Shown piece by piece: positions 9,161-17,637 of a stretch of 64,000 bases of DNA. The first letter of the stretch is position 1. Every line of letters starts with the position of its first letter. The stretch comes from Thermodesulforhabdaceae bacterium (GTDB lineage Bacteria; Desulfobacterota; Syntrophobacteria; Syntrophobacterales; Thermodesulforhabdaceae), in contig JBBFKT010000005.1 of NCBI GenBank assembly GCA_037482015.1, forward strand, positions 62,001 to 126,000, given 5' to 3'. The notes beneath the pieces were generated by a model, which searched no databases, was not told the origin of the DNA, and saw nothing but the letters and a program-made list of their open reading frames with translations. Position numbers and translations under genes: made by a program.

Positions 9161-10837
9161 ATGGACGATCGTAGTGTTTGTTTGGATGTGAGCCAGGAGT
9201 TGGCTGCGCTGCGGGCAGTATTCGATAGCCTTGCGGAACACGTGGCCGTACTGGACCGAAATGGCATTATAGTGGACGTCAATGATGCCTGGCGCCGTTT
9301 TGTGTCTGCCAATGGTGGGGACGTGGAAAAGATCGTGGGAACTAACTATCTCGAGGTGTGTGATACGGCTAGTGGTAGGGATTGCGATGAAGCTAGCCGG
9401 GCGGCCCATGGTATCCGGGAGATTATTTCCGGAAATTTAAAGGAATTCTACCTGGAGTATCCGTGCCATTCTCCCATGGAAAAGCGCTGGTTTTTGATGC
9501 ACGTCCGGCCGTGGATGCAGGACGGCCAGATCCAAGGTGCCGTTGTGTCCCACATCCCCATCACTCAGCGCAAATTAGCCGAGTTGACTCTTAAACGTTA
9601 CGAAAGGGTCATATCATCATCCCCGTTCCTTATCAGTCTTGTAGATCGCAATTATACATATTTACTGGTAAATGATGCATATTTACTCTACCATGCACGA
9701 AAAAGAGAAGAGATAGAAGGACATAAAGTCCAGGAGATTCTGGGAAAGAATGCCTTTGAAAAACTAGTCAAACCCAATTTAGATAAATGTCTTGCTGGTG
9801 ATACGGTCCAATATGAAGCCTGGTTCCAGATGGCTGGAATGGGCAGACGATATATGCAGGTTACCTATTATCCTTCCCGTGAAGAAGATGGGACCATTAG
9901 CGGTGTCGTCGTTGCAGCTTACGATGAGACTCGTAGAAGAATCTTAGAAGAAGAGATCAAAAGGACAGCAGAACTATTATCCGAAGCCCAAGAGCTTGCA
10001 CATGTGGGAAGTTTTGAGCACAACATCGCCCTGGGTACAGATTTTTGGTCCGATGAACTGTACCGGATTTTAGGTTATATGCCCAACGCTGTTGCACCGC
10101 AGTTTGAGCTTTTTTTTAAGCATATCCACCCCGACGACCGGGATCGTCTCCTGCACGGTATGGCGCAGGGTTCTGGTGAAAAAAATCCGTTGAAACTGGA
10201 TCTCCGATTGCGGACTCAAAAGGGCGAGAATCGCTGGGTCTCAGTGTTTTTGGTTCGTAACCGTGATGAAAGTGGTGTGGTGACCCGTATCCATGGGGCA
10301 GTAGCAGATATTACGGAACGCCGCTTAGCAGAGATCAGACTTCAGGAGATGGCTACCACTGATGCCCTCACCGGGCTGGCAAATCGCCGCCGATTTTTTG
10401 AGCTTCTTGCCGATGAGGTGAATCGGGCGAAGCGGTTTGCCCGACCACTGTGTGTGGCTATGCTGGACATTGATAACTTCAAGGGCGTGAACGACACTTA
10501 CGGACACAGTGTGGGGGATGCGGTGCTGGTGGCTGTTGCCAGGATCCTGCGTCAAACATTGCGGGCAGTTGACCGAGCGGCCCGGATTGGTGGAGAGGAG
10601 TTTGCGGTGATCCTGCCTGAGACCAATGGCTTGGGGGCTGTTCAGGCTATGGAGAGAGTGCGCCAGATGGTGGCTATGTCTCCCGTGACCGATTCCCATG
10701 CCAATGTCTCCGTGACCCTCAGTTGCGGGGTCGCATCCTGGAAGGATGGCGAGGACGGGGAAAGGACTCTTGCTAGGGCTGATGCCGCCCTGTATGCTGC
10801 CAAAGGAAGAGGCAAGAACCAGGTAGTGCTTGCCTAG
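9161..10837 (+). CDS. PAS-PAS-PAS-GGDEF diguanylate cyclase
   Basis: A 558-residue cytosolic signalling enzyme with no membrane segment. Three PAS-type sensor domains lie at about residues 15-145, 150-270 and 280-395; the third includes a WSDELYRILGY start and ends in ADITERRLAE, typical of PAC motifs. The C-terminal GGDEF domain (about 395-558) has DALTGLANRR, DIDNFKGVNDTYGHSVGD and the active-site signature GGEEF near residue 477, so it should make cyclic di-GMP from two GTP. I see no RxxD inhibitory site just before the signature. Base composition is uneven: roughly 9161-9590 and 10340-10837 are GC-rich, while 9600-10000 resembles the rest of the window, suggesting a mosaic origin. It stands alone and is possibly a motility regulator, given the PilZ and HD-GYP genes at 35-37 kb. 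Confidence 0.93.
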   Translation: MDDRSVCLDVSQELAALRAVFDSLAEHVAVLDRNGIIVDVNDAWRRFVSANGGDVEKIVGTNYLEVCDTASGRDCDEASRAAHGIREIISGNLKEFYLEYPCHSPMEKRWFLMHVRPWMQDGQIQGAVVSHIPITQRKLAELTLKRYERVISSSPFLISLVDRNYTYLLVNDAYLLYHARKREEIEGHKVQEILGKNAFEKLVKPNLDKCLAGDTVQYEAWFQMAGMGRRYMQVTYYPSREEDGTISGVVVAAYDETRRRILEEEIKRTAELLSEAQELAHVGSFEHNIALGTDFWSDELYRILGYMPNAVAPQFELFFKHIHPDDRDRLLHGMAQGSGEKNPLKLDLRLRTQKGENRWVSVFLVRNRDESGVVTRIHGAVADITERRLAEIRLQEMATTDALTGLANRRRFFELLADEVNRAKRFARPLCVAMLDIDNFKGVNDTYGHSVGDAVLVAVARILRQTLRAVDRAARIGGEEFAVILPETNGLGAVQAMERVRQMVAMSPVTDSHANVSVTLSCGVASWKDGEDGERTLARADAALYAAKGRGKNQVVLA

Positions 10838-11398
10838 TGGTTCTCATTACAAAAAGTCCTGTAGACCTACTTAGTGAAGTTGTCTGTTATAGCGTTTTCC
10901 TGGTCAAATTCCTTTTCCATTGTGGGGATGATCTCTTTCAATTTGGGAGCGAACCCATAGAGAGAGGATGTTCTAAAACTTCTCTTATGAGTTGGCGAAA
11001 CATAGAAAAGGCAGGGACAAAACTCAGCTTGGAAGACCTTCCCAGACTCAGGTGGCTAAAAACGACCTCAATATATGATTCACCACATAACTGTAGGGGC
11101 GACGCATGCGTCGCCCCTACAATTCTTACGGATTTTTTTAGAACACCATCAATAAAGCTTAGTTTTCCTAATTTTAACATCCCTCCCAATATTAAACCTT
11201 TTATTTGCCCCACTGTTTCTTAGAGTTCATCCACAAATTTATACCATAAATCGCAATTTTAAAACATCCCCAACAAGGCGGAATTATCGAGTACTTTTTG
11301 TTGGACATTGTATAAGCTTAAATAAATAGTGTAAATTAAAAATTGTTATTTGCTAAGCGTTTTTGGTAGCAACTTACAAAGAAAGTTATGAAGCGGTG
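10838..11398. other. 560-bp intergenic region, mostly a mobile element
   Basis: Positions 10964-11150 are a complete copy of the TIR/palindrome element. The flanks (10838-10963 and 11151-11398) are AT-rich and carry no gene I can support. An open frame across 10837-11223 lies on the element and has no ribosome-binding site. A promoter for ftsE must lie in 11220-11390, but no sigma-70 match is good enough to mark. Confidence 0.6.
10964..11150 (-). mobile_element. MITE-like element with 15-bp terminal inverted repeats and internal palindrome
   Basis: A 187-bp non-coding element. Its left end GAGGATGTTCTAAAA (10964-10978) is inverted-complementary to its right end TTTTAGAACACCATC (11136-11150). 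Inside, 11093-11120 is a perfect 28-nt palindrome with outer arms GTAGGGGC/GCCCCTAC around GACGCATGCGTC. Reading the minus strand, the order is terminus, palindrome, then a body module matching the copies at 53985-54161 and 63463-63822 almost base for base. No matching 12-bp duplication is visible in its flanks, so it may be older or rearranged. Confidence 0.75.
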
Positions 11399-12097
11399 AT
11401 GGACGCAATCGTATACGCGGAGAATCTTTATAAGCGATATCCTGGGGGAAATTGGATTTTCGAGGATGTGAACTTTTCCCTTCATGCGGGGGATTTTCTA
11501 TTTCTTCTGGGATCCAGTGGTTCCGGTAAGACAACCCTTATAAAAGTCATTTCGGGACAAGAAACTTTCGATAAGGGGACTGTCCTTGTAGCTGGTAAAA
11601 ACCTGAAGAAACTCTATCCCAATAAAATTCATCAGTGGAGACGCCATATAGGAATAGTTTTTCAGGATTTTAGGCTTCTTATGGATCTATCGGTCGAAGA
11701 AAATATTGCTCTTCCTTTAGTTGTTATTGGATTCTCAAAGGAAGAAATCCAGAAACGAGTTTCGGCTGTTTTACGATTAATTGACCTTGAATTGAAAAGA
11801 AAAACAAAGTGTCGTTTTCTTTCGGGGGGAGAGAGACAGTTGGTAGCTATTGGACGGGCTATAGTCCACAGTCCTATGTTAATACTTGCTGATGAACCAA
11901 CCGGTAATCTTGACGATGATCATGCCAAGCGAATATTAAAGCTTTTTTCAGCATTTCATAAACGAGGACAAACTCTAATCGTAGCCACACACGATCGCCG
12001 CCTGCCATTGTGGGTCGATGGAGTCAAAATTGTTATGATTCATAACCGAAATATTGTAGAAGCTGTTCCAGTGAGAAAGGAAGAAAAGGCGCTGTGA
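11399..12097 (+). CDS. ftsE: Cell-division ABC transporter ATP-binding protein FtsE
   Basis: An ABC ATPase of about 232 residues. It has Walker A GSSGSGKTT (about residues 37-45), the Q-loop FQDFRLL, signature LSGGERQL, Walker B LILADEPTGNLDD and switch ATHDR. With the FtsX permease it forms the membrane machine that uses ATP hydrolysis to gate peptidoglycan hydrolases at the septum. The first ATG at 11399 gives the usual start (short leader, then YAENLYKRYP); a TTG 36 bp earlier would add an unconventional extension. A 4-nt overlap with the next gene and the ftsX/envC/ctpA order secure the call over other ABC ATPases. Confidence 0.9.
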   Translation: MDAIVYAENLYKRYPGGNWIFEDVNFSLHAGDFLFLLGSSGSGKTTLIKVISGQETFDKGTVLVAGKNLKKLYPNKIHQWRRHIGIVFQDFRLLMDLSVEENIALPLVVIGFSKEEIQKRVSAVLRLIDLELKRKTKCRFLSGGERQLVAIGRAIVHSPMLILADEPTGNLDDDHAKRILKLFSAFHKRGQTLIVATHDRRLPLWVDGVKIVMIHNRNIVEAVPVRKEEKAL

Positions 12098-13020
12098 AAA
12101 TTCCGTGGGGAGTTATATTTCAGCGAGTTTATCAAGATATTGTTGGTGAACCATTAATTTTTATTACAGCCATTTTGTGTATAACTCTTGCCTGCCTTGC
12201 GGGACCTCTTGCTTTGGGTAGTAAGGGGATTGAAGCTTGTTTGATGCCCCCATGGGCTAATCGAGCTGTGGTTATGGTTTCGTGGAAAATGAAAACATCG
12301 GTGCAAGATCGACAGAAAGTTCTCGAAACAATTAGATCGTCTGCGTGGTGTGAATCTGTCAGAGAAGTGTCCGGAAAAGAGATTGCAAAGGAAGTGGAGG
12401 GACTTGCAAAAAGCTTTGGACAGGGATTTTCTCTGGGAGATCTATCAGAGGTGACCGGTTATGTAGAGATTATCTTAAGCGGGAAATGTCTCGATCATCC
12501 CCAGAAGTGCCAGGCTTTCGTAGATAGCCTTGGAGCCGATCCGGCTGTCGATAGTGTCTATTCTGGTATAGCATTGGCAGTTGAAGCAAGAAATTGGTTT
12601 AGTTTTGTCAGGCATTCCATGATAACTTTGACCGCCTTTTTATTGCTTCTAATGTTGGTAATGCTTTTCTTGCTTTATAGACTTTCTTTTTATCGTCGGA
12701 TGAAAGAAATCTATTTGTGGGATCTTCTGGGGGCTTCACCTTCTTTCAAACGTCTTGCCTGTTATATGCAGGCACTTCCAATGATTGCTATAGCATGGAC
12801 CCTGTCGCTTTTTTTGCTTTATAGACTTAAAAAATACTGGCAACACTTAGAGCATTTTTTCGGAACCGAACAGAATTGCCTCCCTTCTTATGGGACTCTT
12901 TTTGGATTTTCCATTATCACTCTTGTTTTGGTAATCTTTATTGTGTTTGTCACTGTAGAGTGGGTTCTTAAAAGAAATTGGGTTGTATCAAGCAGGACAG
13001 ACTGGATATGGAGCGATTGA
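12094..13020 (+). CDS. ftsX: Cell-division permease-like protein FtsX
   Basis: A 308-residue inner-membrane protein with the FtsX plan. There is one N-terminal membrane helix (about residues 22-42), a periplasmic loop of about 120 residues that would bind the EnvC-like activator, then three membrane helices (about 172-195, 225-245, 265-290). The periplasmic loop contains two cysteines (LSGKCLDHPQKCQ) that may form a disulfide. A GTG start overlaps the ftsE stop in GTGA and follows AAGGAAG. It transmits FtsE ATPase cycles to the envelope hydrolase system. FtsX sequences are poorly conserved; the call rests on topology and neighbours. Confidence 0.88.
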   Translation: MKIPWGVIFQRVYQDIVGEPLIFITAILCITLACLAGPLALGSKGIEACLMPPWANRAVVMVSWKMKTSVQDRQKVLETIRSSAWCESVREVSGKEIAKEVEGLAKSFGQGFSLGDLSEVTGYVEIILSGKCLDHPQKCQAFVDSLGADPAVDSVYSGIALAVEARNWFSFVRHSMITLTAFLLLLMLVMLFLLYRLSFYRRMKEIYLWDLLGASPSFKRLACYMQALPMIAIAWTLSLFLLYRLKKYWQHLEHFFGTEQNCLPSYGTLFGFSIITLVLVIFIVFVTVEWVLKRNWVVSSRTDWIWSD

Positions 13021-14090
13021 ACTCAAAATTGGTTCATCTTTGCCGGGATGGTTCAACCTTACCATTTTCCTGTCTGGTTTTGTCGATGTTTATCGTGGTT
13101 TTCCTTACTTGTTGTGATTCAGCCTATGCTCAATCGCAAAGACAAGCAGAGTTGTCGTCACAGGAAGAAAAAGCAGTTGATGAAATGGCAAAATTGGTTA
13201 ACGAAAGTGAAAAAAGAAAAAGGGAAATTGCTCGAGCTCTTCAAGAAAACAAGAAAGCTTACGATCAGCTTGAAAGAGAGTTGTCTTATGCTAGAAAATC
13301 TGCCACCGAGAACTTAATAAAACTTCAACGAGTGATAGCCTTTAGGCGTCTTATGGCGGAACAGAATATAGTCTATGAGAAAGCCTGGTGGAATGCCGAG
13401 ATGGCTTTACGGGCGGTCATTGAAGACAGCCTCAGAAGGCAGGCTACCTGTAGGGCGCAAATGGAAGAACTCGATCGCTTAGAGAAAGTTTTGGAAAGAA
13501 ATTTACGGGAAATGGTGGAGGCTGAATCATCTTTTAGAAAAAACCTTCAGCGTCTTGTGTCGGTAAGTAGAGATATTCTAAAAAAGCGTGGAACTCTTGA
13601 ACATAGTGAAGACAGTTCGTTAGGATTGTTCTTCAGTGAGATACCCCCATCACAAGCATCTTTACCACAGCAAAAGCTGCCTAAACTTATCATTCCAGTA
13701 GATGGTGTTGTGGAGTCCAGTGTGGAATTAAAAAAAGATGTAGATTCGATCCCTTTGGTGTATAGTAAAGGTGTCTTTATAAAAGCTCGAGAGGGAACCC
13801 CTGTTCGAGCGGTTGCTGATGGACGGGTAATGTTTGCGGGGTGGTTTCGAGAGTTTGGAAGGACGGTGATAATTGATCACGGGAATCATTATTTTAGTGT
13901 AACGACGTATCTTGGATCTTTACGAGTCCAGGAAGGTGGTCGAGTAATGCGAGGTGATGTGATCGGAGATGTTGCTCAGTCAGAGATATTAGGTGAAAGC
14001 GGTATTTATTTTGAGTGGAGGCATAATGGGAAACCGTTGGATGTTATACAATGGTTCGCCCTCAAGACTAATGAAAAGAAAGGAGAGTAA
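13008..14090 (+). CDS. EnvC-like murein hydrolase activator (coiled coil plus degenerate LytM domain)
   Basis: About 360 residues. A signal peptide ends near AYAQ, a long charged coiled coil spans about residues 40-190, and a C-terminal M23/LytM domain covers about 255-355. Active M23 peptidases need an H-x3-D site and an HxH motif. Here the second motif region reads SVTTYLGSL where active enzymes have a YAHL-type His, so metal binding looks incomplete, as in E. coli EnvC, which activates amidases rather than cutting peptidoglycan. The ATG at 13008 overlaps the ftsX end by 13 nt and has AGGA ten bases upstream; a TTG at 12978 is a weaker choice. The ftsE-ftsX-envC order strongly supports the role. 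The likely client is the AMIN amidase at 2975-4351 (inference). Confidence 0.85.
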   Translation: MERLNSKLVHLCRDGSTLPFSCLVLSMFIVVFLTCCDSAYAQSQRQAELSSQEEKAVDEMAKLVNESEKRKREIARALQENKKAYDQLERELSYARKSATENLIKLQRVIAFRRLMAEQNIVYEKAWWNAEMALRAVIEDSLRRQATCRAQMEELDRLEKVLERNLREMVEAESSFRKNLQRLVSVSRDILKKRGTLEHSEDSSLGLFFSEIPPSQASLPQQKLPKLIIPVDGVVESSVELKKDVDSIPLVYSKGVFIKAREGTPVRAVADGRVMFAGWFREFGRTVIIDHGNHYFSVTTYLGSLRVQEGGRVMRGDVIGDVAQSEILGESGIYFEWRHNGKPLDVIQWFALKTNEKKGE

Positions 14091-14099
14091 TTCACGGGT

Positions 14100-15488
14100 A
14101 TGAAAAAGGGCAAAAAAAGTTTTATAGCAATTATTAGCTTGGTAGTGCTTCTGGGAGTGTGGGGGGTTTTTCAAAGCATTACTGCTTATTGCTCCGAAGA
14201 AAAAAAAGAAAAAAACAGGACAGACACCATTTTTAAGCAACTTAAGCTGTTCAGCGAAGTTCTTAACTTGGTGGAAGATCAATATGTGGAACCGGTTGAT
14301 GACGCCAAGCTGATTCAAGGAGCAATAAAAGGTATGCTCCAGTCTCTAGATCCCCATTCGACCTATATGAACCCTGATGAATACAAGGAACTTCAGGTAG
14401 AAACCCGTGGAACTTTCGGTGGTATCGGTATTGAGATTACGGTTAGAGATGGAGTGCTTACGGTTGTTTCTCCCATTGAAGGTACCCCCGCAGATAAGGC
14501 GGGTATAAGGGCAAACGATCAGATTATCAAGATAGATGGTGAATCAACAAAGGATATGAGCATAACCGAAGCAGTTAAGAGACTGAGAGGTCCTGAGGGG
14601 ACGAAGGTGCGAGTCACCATTATTCGTGAAGGTGAGACAAAGCCATTAGAGTTCGAACTGGTGCGAGCTTTAATCCATATTCAAAGCGTTAAATACCGCA
14701 CTCTTGAGCCCGGTTTTGGCTACGTAAGGATAGCCAGCTTTCAAAGCGATACTTCTCAGCAACTTCGCAAGGCTCTTGATGCCCTGGAAAATGAGAACAA
14801 ACCCCTTAAAGGGTTAATCCTCGATTTGCGTAATAATCCCGGCGGACTTTTAGATCAGGCTGTTCAGGTTAGCGACGAATTCATAGATAGCGGGTTGATC
14901 GTTTATACTAAGGGAAGGAAAGAAGAACAGCAGATGAAGTTTGAGGCTCACAAAAAGGACAAAGTGCACAAATACCCCATCATAGTTATAGTCAATGGAG
15001 GCAGTGCAAGCGCATCGGAAATAGTTGCTGGAGCTCTTCAAGACCATAAAGTGGCACTGATCCTTGGTGAGCCTACCTTTGGTAAAGGTTCTGTTCAGAC
15101 CGTAATACCTCTTGAAGATGGATCTGCCGTGCGGCTTACAACGGCTCTTTACTATACACCTTCTGGGCGTTCAATCCAGGCAAAGGGCATCCAGCCGGAT
15201 ATTTATGTGCCTAGAGAGGAAAAAGTAGCGGCTGTGGATCAATCTAAAAGTCGTTTTTCCATAAAAGAAAAGGATCTGCCCAGACATATGGAGAACGCTG
15301 GTGAGGGTGAAGTGGTGCCCAAAAAAGGTGAGCGTAGTTTTAAGAAAGATAGTTCACAGGGAGGTGCTCCTGCAGCAGATAGCAAAGATAAACAGTCAGA
15401 AGAAGTTCAAAAAATACTTGCTCAGGACAATCAACTTCAAAGAGCGCTTGATCTCCTAAAAGGTTTGACCATTCTCGCTAAGCCTTAA
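14100..15488 (+). CDS. Carboxy-terminal processing protease (S41, CtpA/Prc family)
   Basis: A 462-residue exported serine protease. An N-terminal membrane/signal segment covers about residues 8-28. A PDZ domain at about 95-170 contains the loop GTFGGIGIEI. The S41 catalytic core carries the nucleophile in GGSASASEIVAGALQ and the general-base lysine in GEPTFGKGSVQ, a Ser-Lys dyad. A charged, low-complexity tail (about residues 385-435) precedes a final helix. It would trim or degrade periplasmic proteins, including murein enzymes in other Gram-negatives. It starts 9 bp after the envC-like gene; a hairpin at 15497-15519 follows its stop. Confidence 0.93.
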   Translation: MKKGKKSFIAIISLVVLLGVWGVFQSITAYCSEEKKEKNRTDTIFKQLKLFSEVLNLVEDQYVEPVDDAKLIQGAIKGMLQSLDPHSTYMNPDEYKELQVETRGTFGGIGIEITVRDGVLTVVSPIEGTPADKAGIRANDQIIKIDGESTKDMSITEAVKRLRGPEGTKVRVTIIREGETKPLEFELVRALIHIQSVKYRTLEPGFGYVRIASFQSDTSQQLRKALDALENENKPLKGLILDLRNNPGGLLDQAVQVSDEFIDSGLIVYTKGRKEEQQMKFEAHKKDKVHKYPIIVIVNGGSASASEIVAGALQDHKVALILGEPTFGKGSVQTVIPLEDGSAVRLTTALYYTPSGRSIQAKGIQPDIYVPREEKVAAVDQSKSRFSIKEKDLPRHMENAGEGEVVPKKGERSFKKDSSQGGAPAADSKDKQSEEVQKILAQDNQLQRALDLLKGLTILAKP

Positions 15489-15496
15489 AATAACTC

Positions 15497-15519
15497 AGGG
15501 GCGAAAATCTTTCGCCCCT
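15497..15519 (+). terminator. Hairpin after ctpA
   Basis: A perfect 10-bp stem AGGGGCGAAA / TTTCGCCCCT with a 3-nt loop lies 8 bp after the ctpA stop. It is followed by CGTTTAAAAAG, a poor T-run, so it may be only a partial terminator or an mRNA-end stabiliser before the deacetylase gene. Confidence 0.55.
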
Positions 15520-15625
15520 CGTTTAAAAAGAGTTCCGCATAATTATATGGTTAGTTGCGTCTAATGGTTATTTTTAGCGGCTTATTAGACGATGGATTTC
15601 CTTTTTTAGAAATGTCCATAAAAGG

Positions 15626-16759
15626 ATGTTTTTTGAAACGATGGCAAAGATTTTGAGAAATTCGGCTAGGGAAGTGAAAAAAAACAAAAAAGGTGATAGT
15701 GACCAGGTTAGACATGCCTCAAAAACCAGTCTTAGAAGGTTTTTAATAAATTTGTGGATCCTTGGAGCAATTATCTGGGTTGGACTTCTCCTGTGGGCTT
15801 ATAATTGGTCATCCAAAAAGTCTGAACTACGTCAAAAAGTTGTTGAGGAATATTCAAGTAAAGACACATCTCAAGGGAGTTCTGGAGTTAAAGAGTCTAA
15901 AAATTCTTCCCCTCTTGAGAATCGTCATTCACTTCCTTCAACTACATCTTCATCGAGCCTTATGGAAAGTCAAAACACTACACCGTCTAGCTCTTATGAT
16001 GCCAATAAGCCTGAGAAGGATGATGGTAATAATTTGGGGTTGAACGGCAAGAACTCACCCAAAAACATTTCTACAACTCATTCTGCTGTATTTAGCACCC
16101 AGAGGAAGATCAGCATCATTATAGATGACATGGGAGGCAGTATAGATATTGCTAGAAAATTTATAGCACTCCCATATCCTATTGCTTTTGCGGTATTACC
16201 CTATGAGCCCTATTCGCGAGAAGTTGCTCGACTTGCCAAAGAACATGGCAAAGTCGTGCTTCTTCACATGCCTATGGAACCTCACGGTTATCCTGAAAAG
16301 AACCCCGGCAAAGGGGCTTTACTTATGGGACAAGATAAGGAAACGCAGAGGAGGCTTTTTTTTAAAGCTTTGGAGCAAGTTCCCGGAGCGGTTGGTGTCA
16401 ATAACCATATGGGCTCCAGATTTACTGAAAATCGAGAAGCTATGAGTGTTTTTCTAGAGCTAGTTAAGGAAAAGAAGCTGTTTTTTATCGATAGTGCAAC
16501 AACCGATAAAACTGTTGCTTGTGATGTGGCTCGTGAAGTTGGTGTGCCCTGCCTTAGAAGAGATGTTTTTTTGGATCATGAAGTTACTGTGTCTTTCACT
16601 CGCGCCCAGTTGGTAAGACTTTTTGATGTTGCGAAGACAAAGGAGTTAACCATCGCCATTGGCCATCCTCACAGAGTTACTTTAGAATTGTTGCAAAAAG
16701 GACTTACGGAGACTCGCAGTAAAAATCTTGAAATAGTCTCTCTCGATGTCAGAAGGTGA
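15626..16759 (+). CDS. Divergent polysaccharide deacetylase (YibQ-type)
   Basis: A 377-residue protein. One membrane anchor lies at about residues 45-65, followed by a Ser/Asn-rich linker of about 85 residues. A YibQ-type divergent polysaccharide deacetylase domain covers about 160-377. Domain signs are IIIDDMGG, FAVLPYEPYS, LLHMPMEPHG, VNNHMGSRFT and FFIDSATT. The Asp/His set resembles a metal-dependent NodB fold, but the substrate of this family is not established. Its place after envC and ctpA is a frequent order in Proteobacteria, which suggests envelope maintenance. Two starts are possible: ATG 15626, used here, and ATG 15641, which has an AAAGGA upstream. The stop overlaps the next start by 4 nt. 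Confidence 0.87.
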   Translation: MFFETMAKILRNSAREVKKNKKGDSDQVRHASKTSLRRFLINLWILGAIIWVGLLLWAYNWSSKKSELRQKVVEEYSSKDTSQGSSGVKESKNSSPLENRHSLPSTTSSSSLMESQNTTPSSSYDANKPEKDDGNNLGLNGKNSPKNISTTHSAVFSTQRKISIIIDDMGGSIDIARKFIALPYPIAFAVLPYEPYSREVARLAKEHGKVVLLHMPMEPHGYPEKNPGKGALLMGQDKETQRRLFFKALEQVPGAVGVNNHMGSRFTENREAMSVFLELVKEKKLFFIDSATTDKTVACDVAREVGVPCLRRDVFLDHEVTVSFTRAQLVRLFDVAKTKELTIAIGHPHRVTLELLQKGLTETRSKNLEIVSLDVRR

Positions 16760-17589
16760 TAACAGCAATGACACGTCAAAACAGCTTATTGCTCTCCCTT
16801 GTTATTGCGCCTTTTTCTCGCTGGCAACTCATTACAAGCCTTGTAAAGAAGGATCTGGTGGGGCGTTATACAGGATCTTTTCTTGGATTCTTCTGGGCAA
16901 TTCTGCATCCAGTTGTTCTGGTTGGGATTTACTATTTTGTCTGTTCCCTTGTATTTCGCCTGTCCATAAAATCGGGAGCATACGGCTTTTTTGAGTTTCT
17001 GATTTGCGGGTTGATTCCATGGATTGCTTTTAGTGAAGGTATTTCCCGTTCCTGCACGGCTGTTGTTGAACAGAGTTATCTAGTCAAAAAAGTTTTCTTT
17101 CCTTCGGAGGTTCTTATACCAGTCGCTGTAATAAGTAGTATGGTTCAACTTGTTATTGGATGCGGAATATTTCTGATTTATCTCTTTATAGCGAAATTGG
17201 ATACGCTCAGGAATTACTGGTGGCATTTATTCTTGTTACCCCTTCCTTTCATAATCCAGTTGTCTTTTTCGATAGGTCTGGGATGGATTGTTGGTGCTGT
17301 AAATGTTTTTTGGAGAGATGTAGGGCATGTTTTACCTCTTCTCATGACCATTTGGTTTTATGCAACCCCCATAGTTTATCCTTACGATCTTCTTCCCGAA
17401 GCCTTTAAACATATTACTCAATTAAATCCGCTTTTTTGCTTGATTGAAAGCTACCGTTGGGTGCTTCTTGGGGTCGGGCAATTTGATATGTGGCATTTGA
17501 CGTATATCCTGTTTGTTTCTCTCGCTTTATATGTTTTTGGTGGGTTCTTTTTTGGAAAACTTAAAGAGGATTTTTCTTCGGTGATGTAA
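16756..17589 (+). CDS. ABC-2 type polysaccharide export permease (Wzm/KpsM/TagG family)
   Basis: A 277-residue integral membrane protein with about six helices and the typical N-terminus (LVKKDLVGRYTGSFLGFFWAI) of permeases exporting O-antigen, capsule or teichoic acid. Other family marks are LVKKVFFPSEVLP-like text in the second loop and YATPIVYP before the last third. The GTG start overlaps the deacetylase stop (GTGA). The required ATP-binding partner (Wzt/KpsT) is not adjacent or elsewhere in the window, so the permease must pair with a distant ATPase, or its partner was lost or separated. The family call is secure; the exported glycan is unknown. Confidence 0.88.
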   Translation: MITAMTRQNSLLLSLVIAPFSRWQLITSLVKKDLVGRYTGSFLGFFWAILHPVVLVGIYYFVCSLVFRLSIKSGAYGFFEFLICGLIPWIAFSEGISRSCTAVVEQSYLVKKVFFPSEVLIPVAVISSMVQLVIGCGIFLIYLFIAKLDTLRNYWWHLFLLPLPFIIQLSFSIGLGWIVGAVNVFWRDVGHVLPLLMTIWFYATPIVYPYDLLPEAFKHITQLNPLFCLIESYRWVLLGVGQFDMWHLTYILFVSLALYVFGGFFFGKLKEDFSSVM

Positions 17590-17637
17590 TGATAGACTCA
17601 ATTAGATAGCTAAATTATTTGTTCAATAGAGTAGCCT

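Noticed and set aside
10837-11223. A 128-codon open frame after the diguanylate cyclase
   Set aside because: It runs across the mobile element and its palindrome, has no ribosome-binding site and no protein-like composition.
12978-13007. Longer TTG-initiated form of the envC-like gene
   Set aside because: It adds ten residues before the signal peptide and lacks a better ribosome-binding site than ATG 13008.
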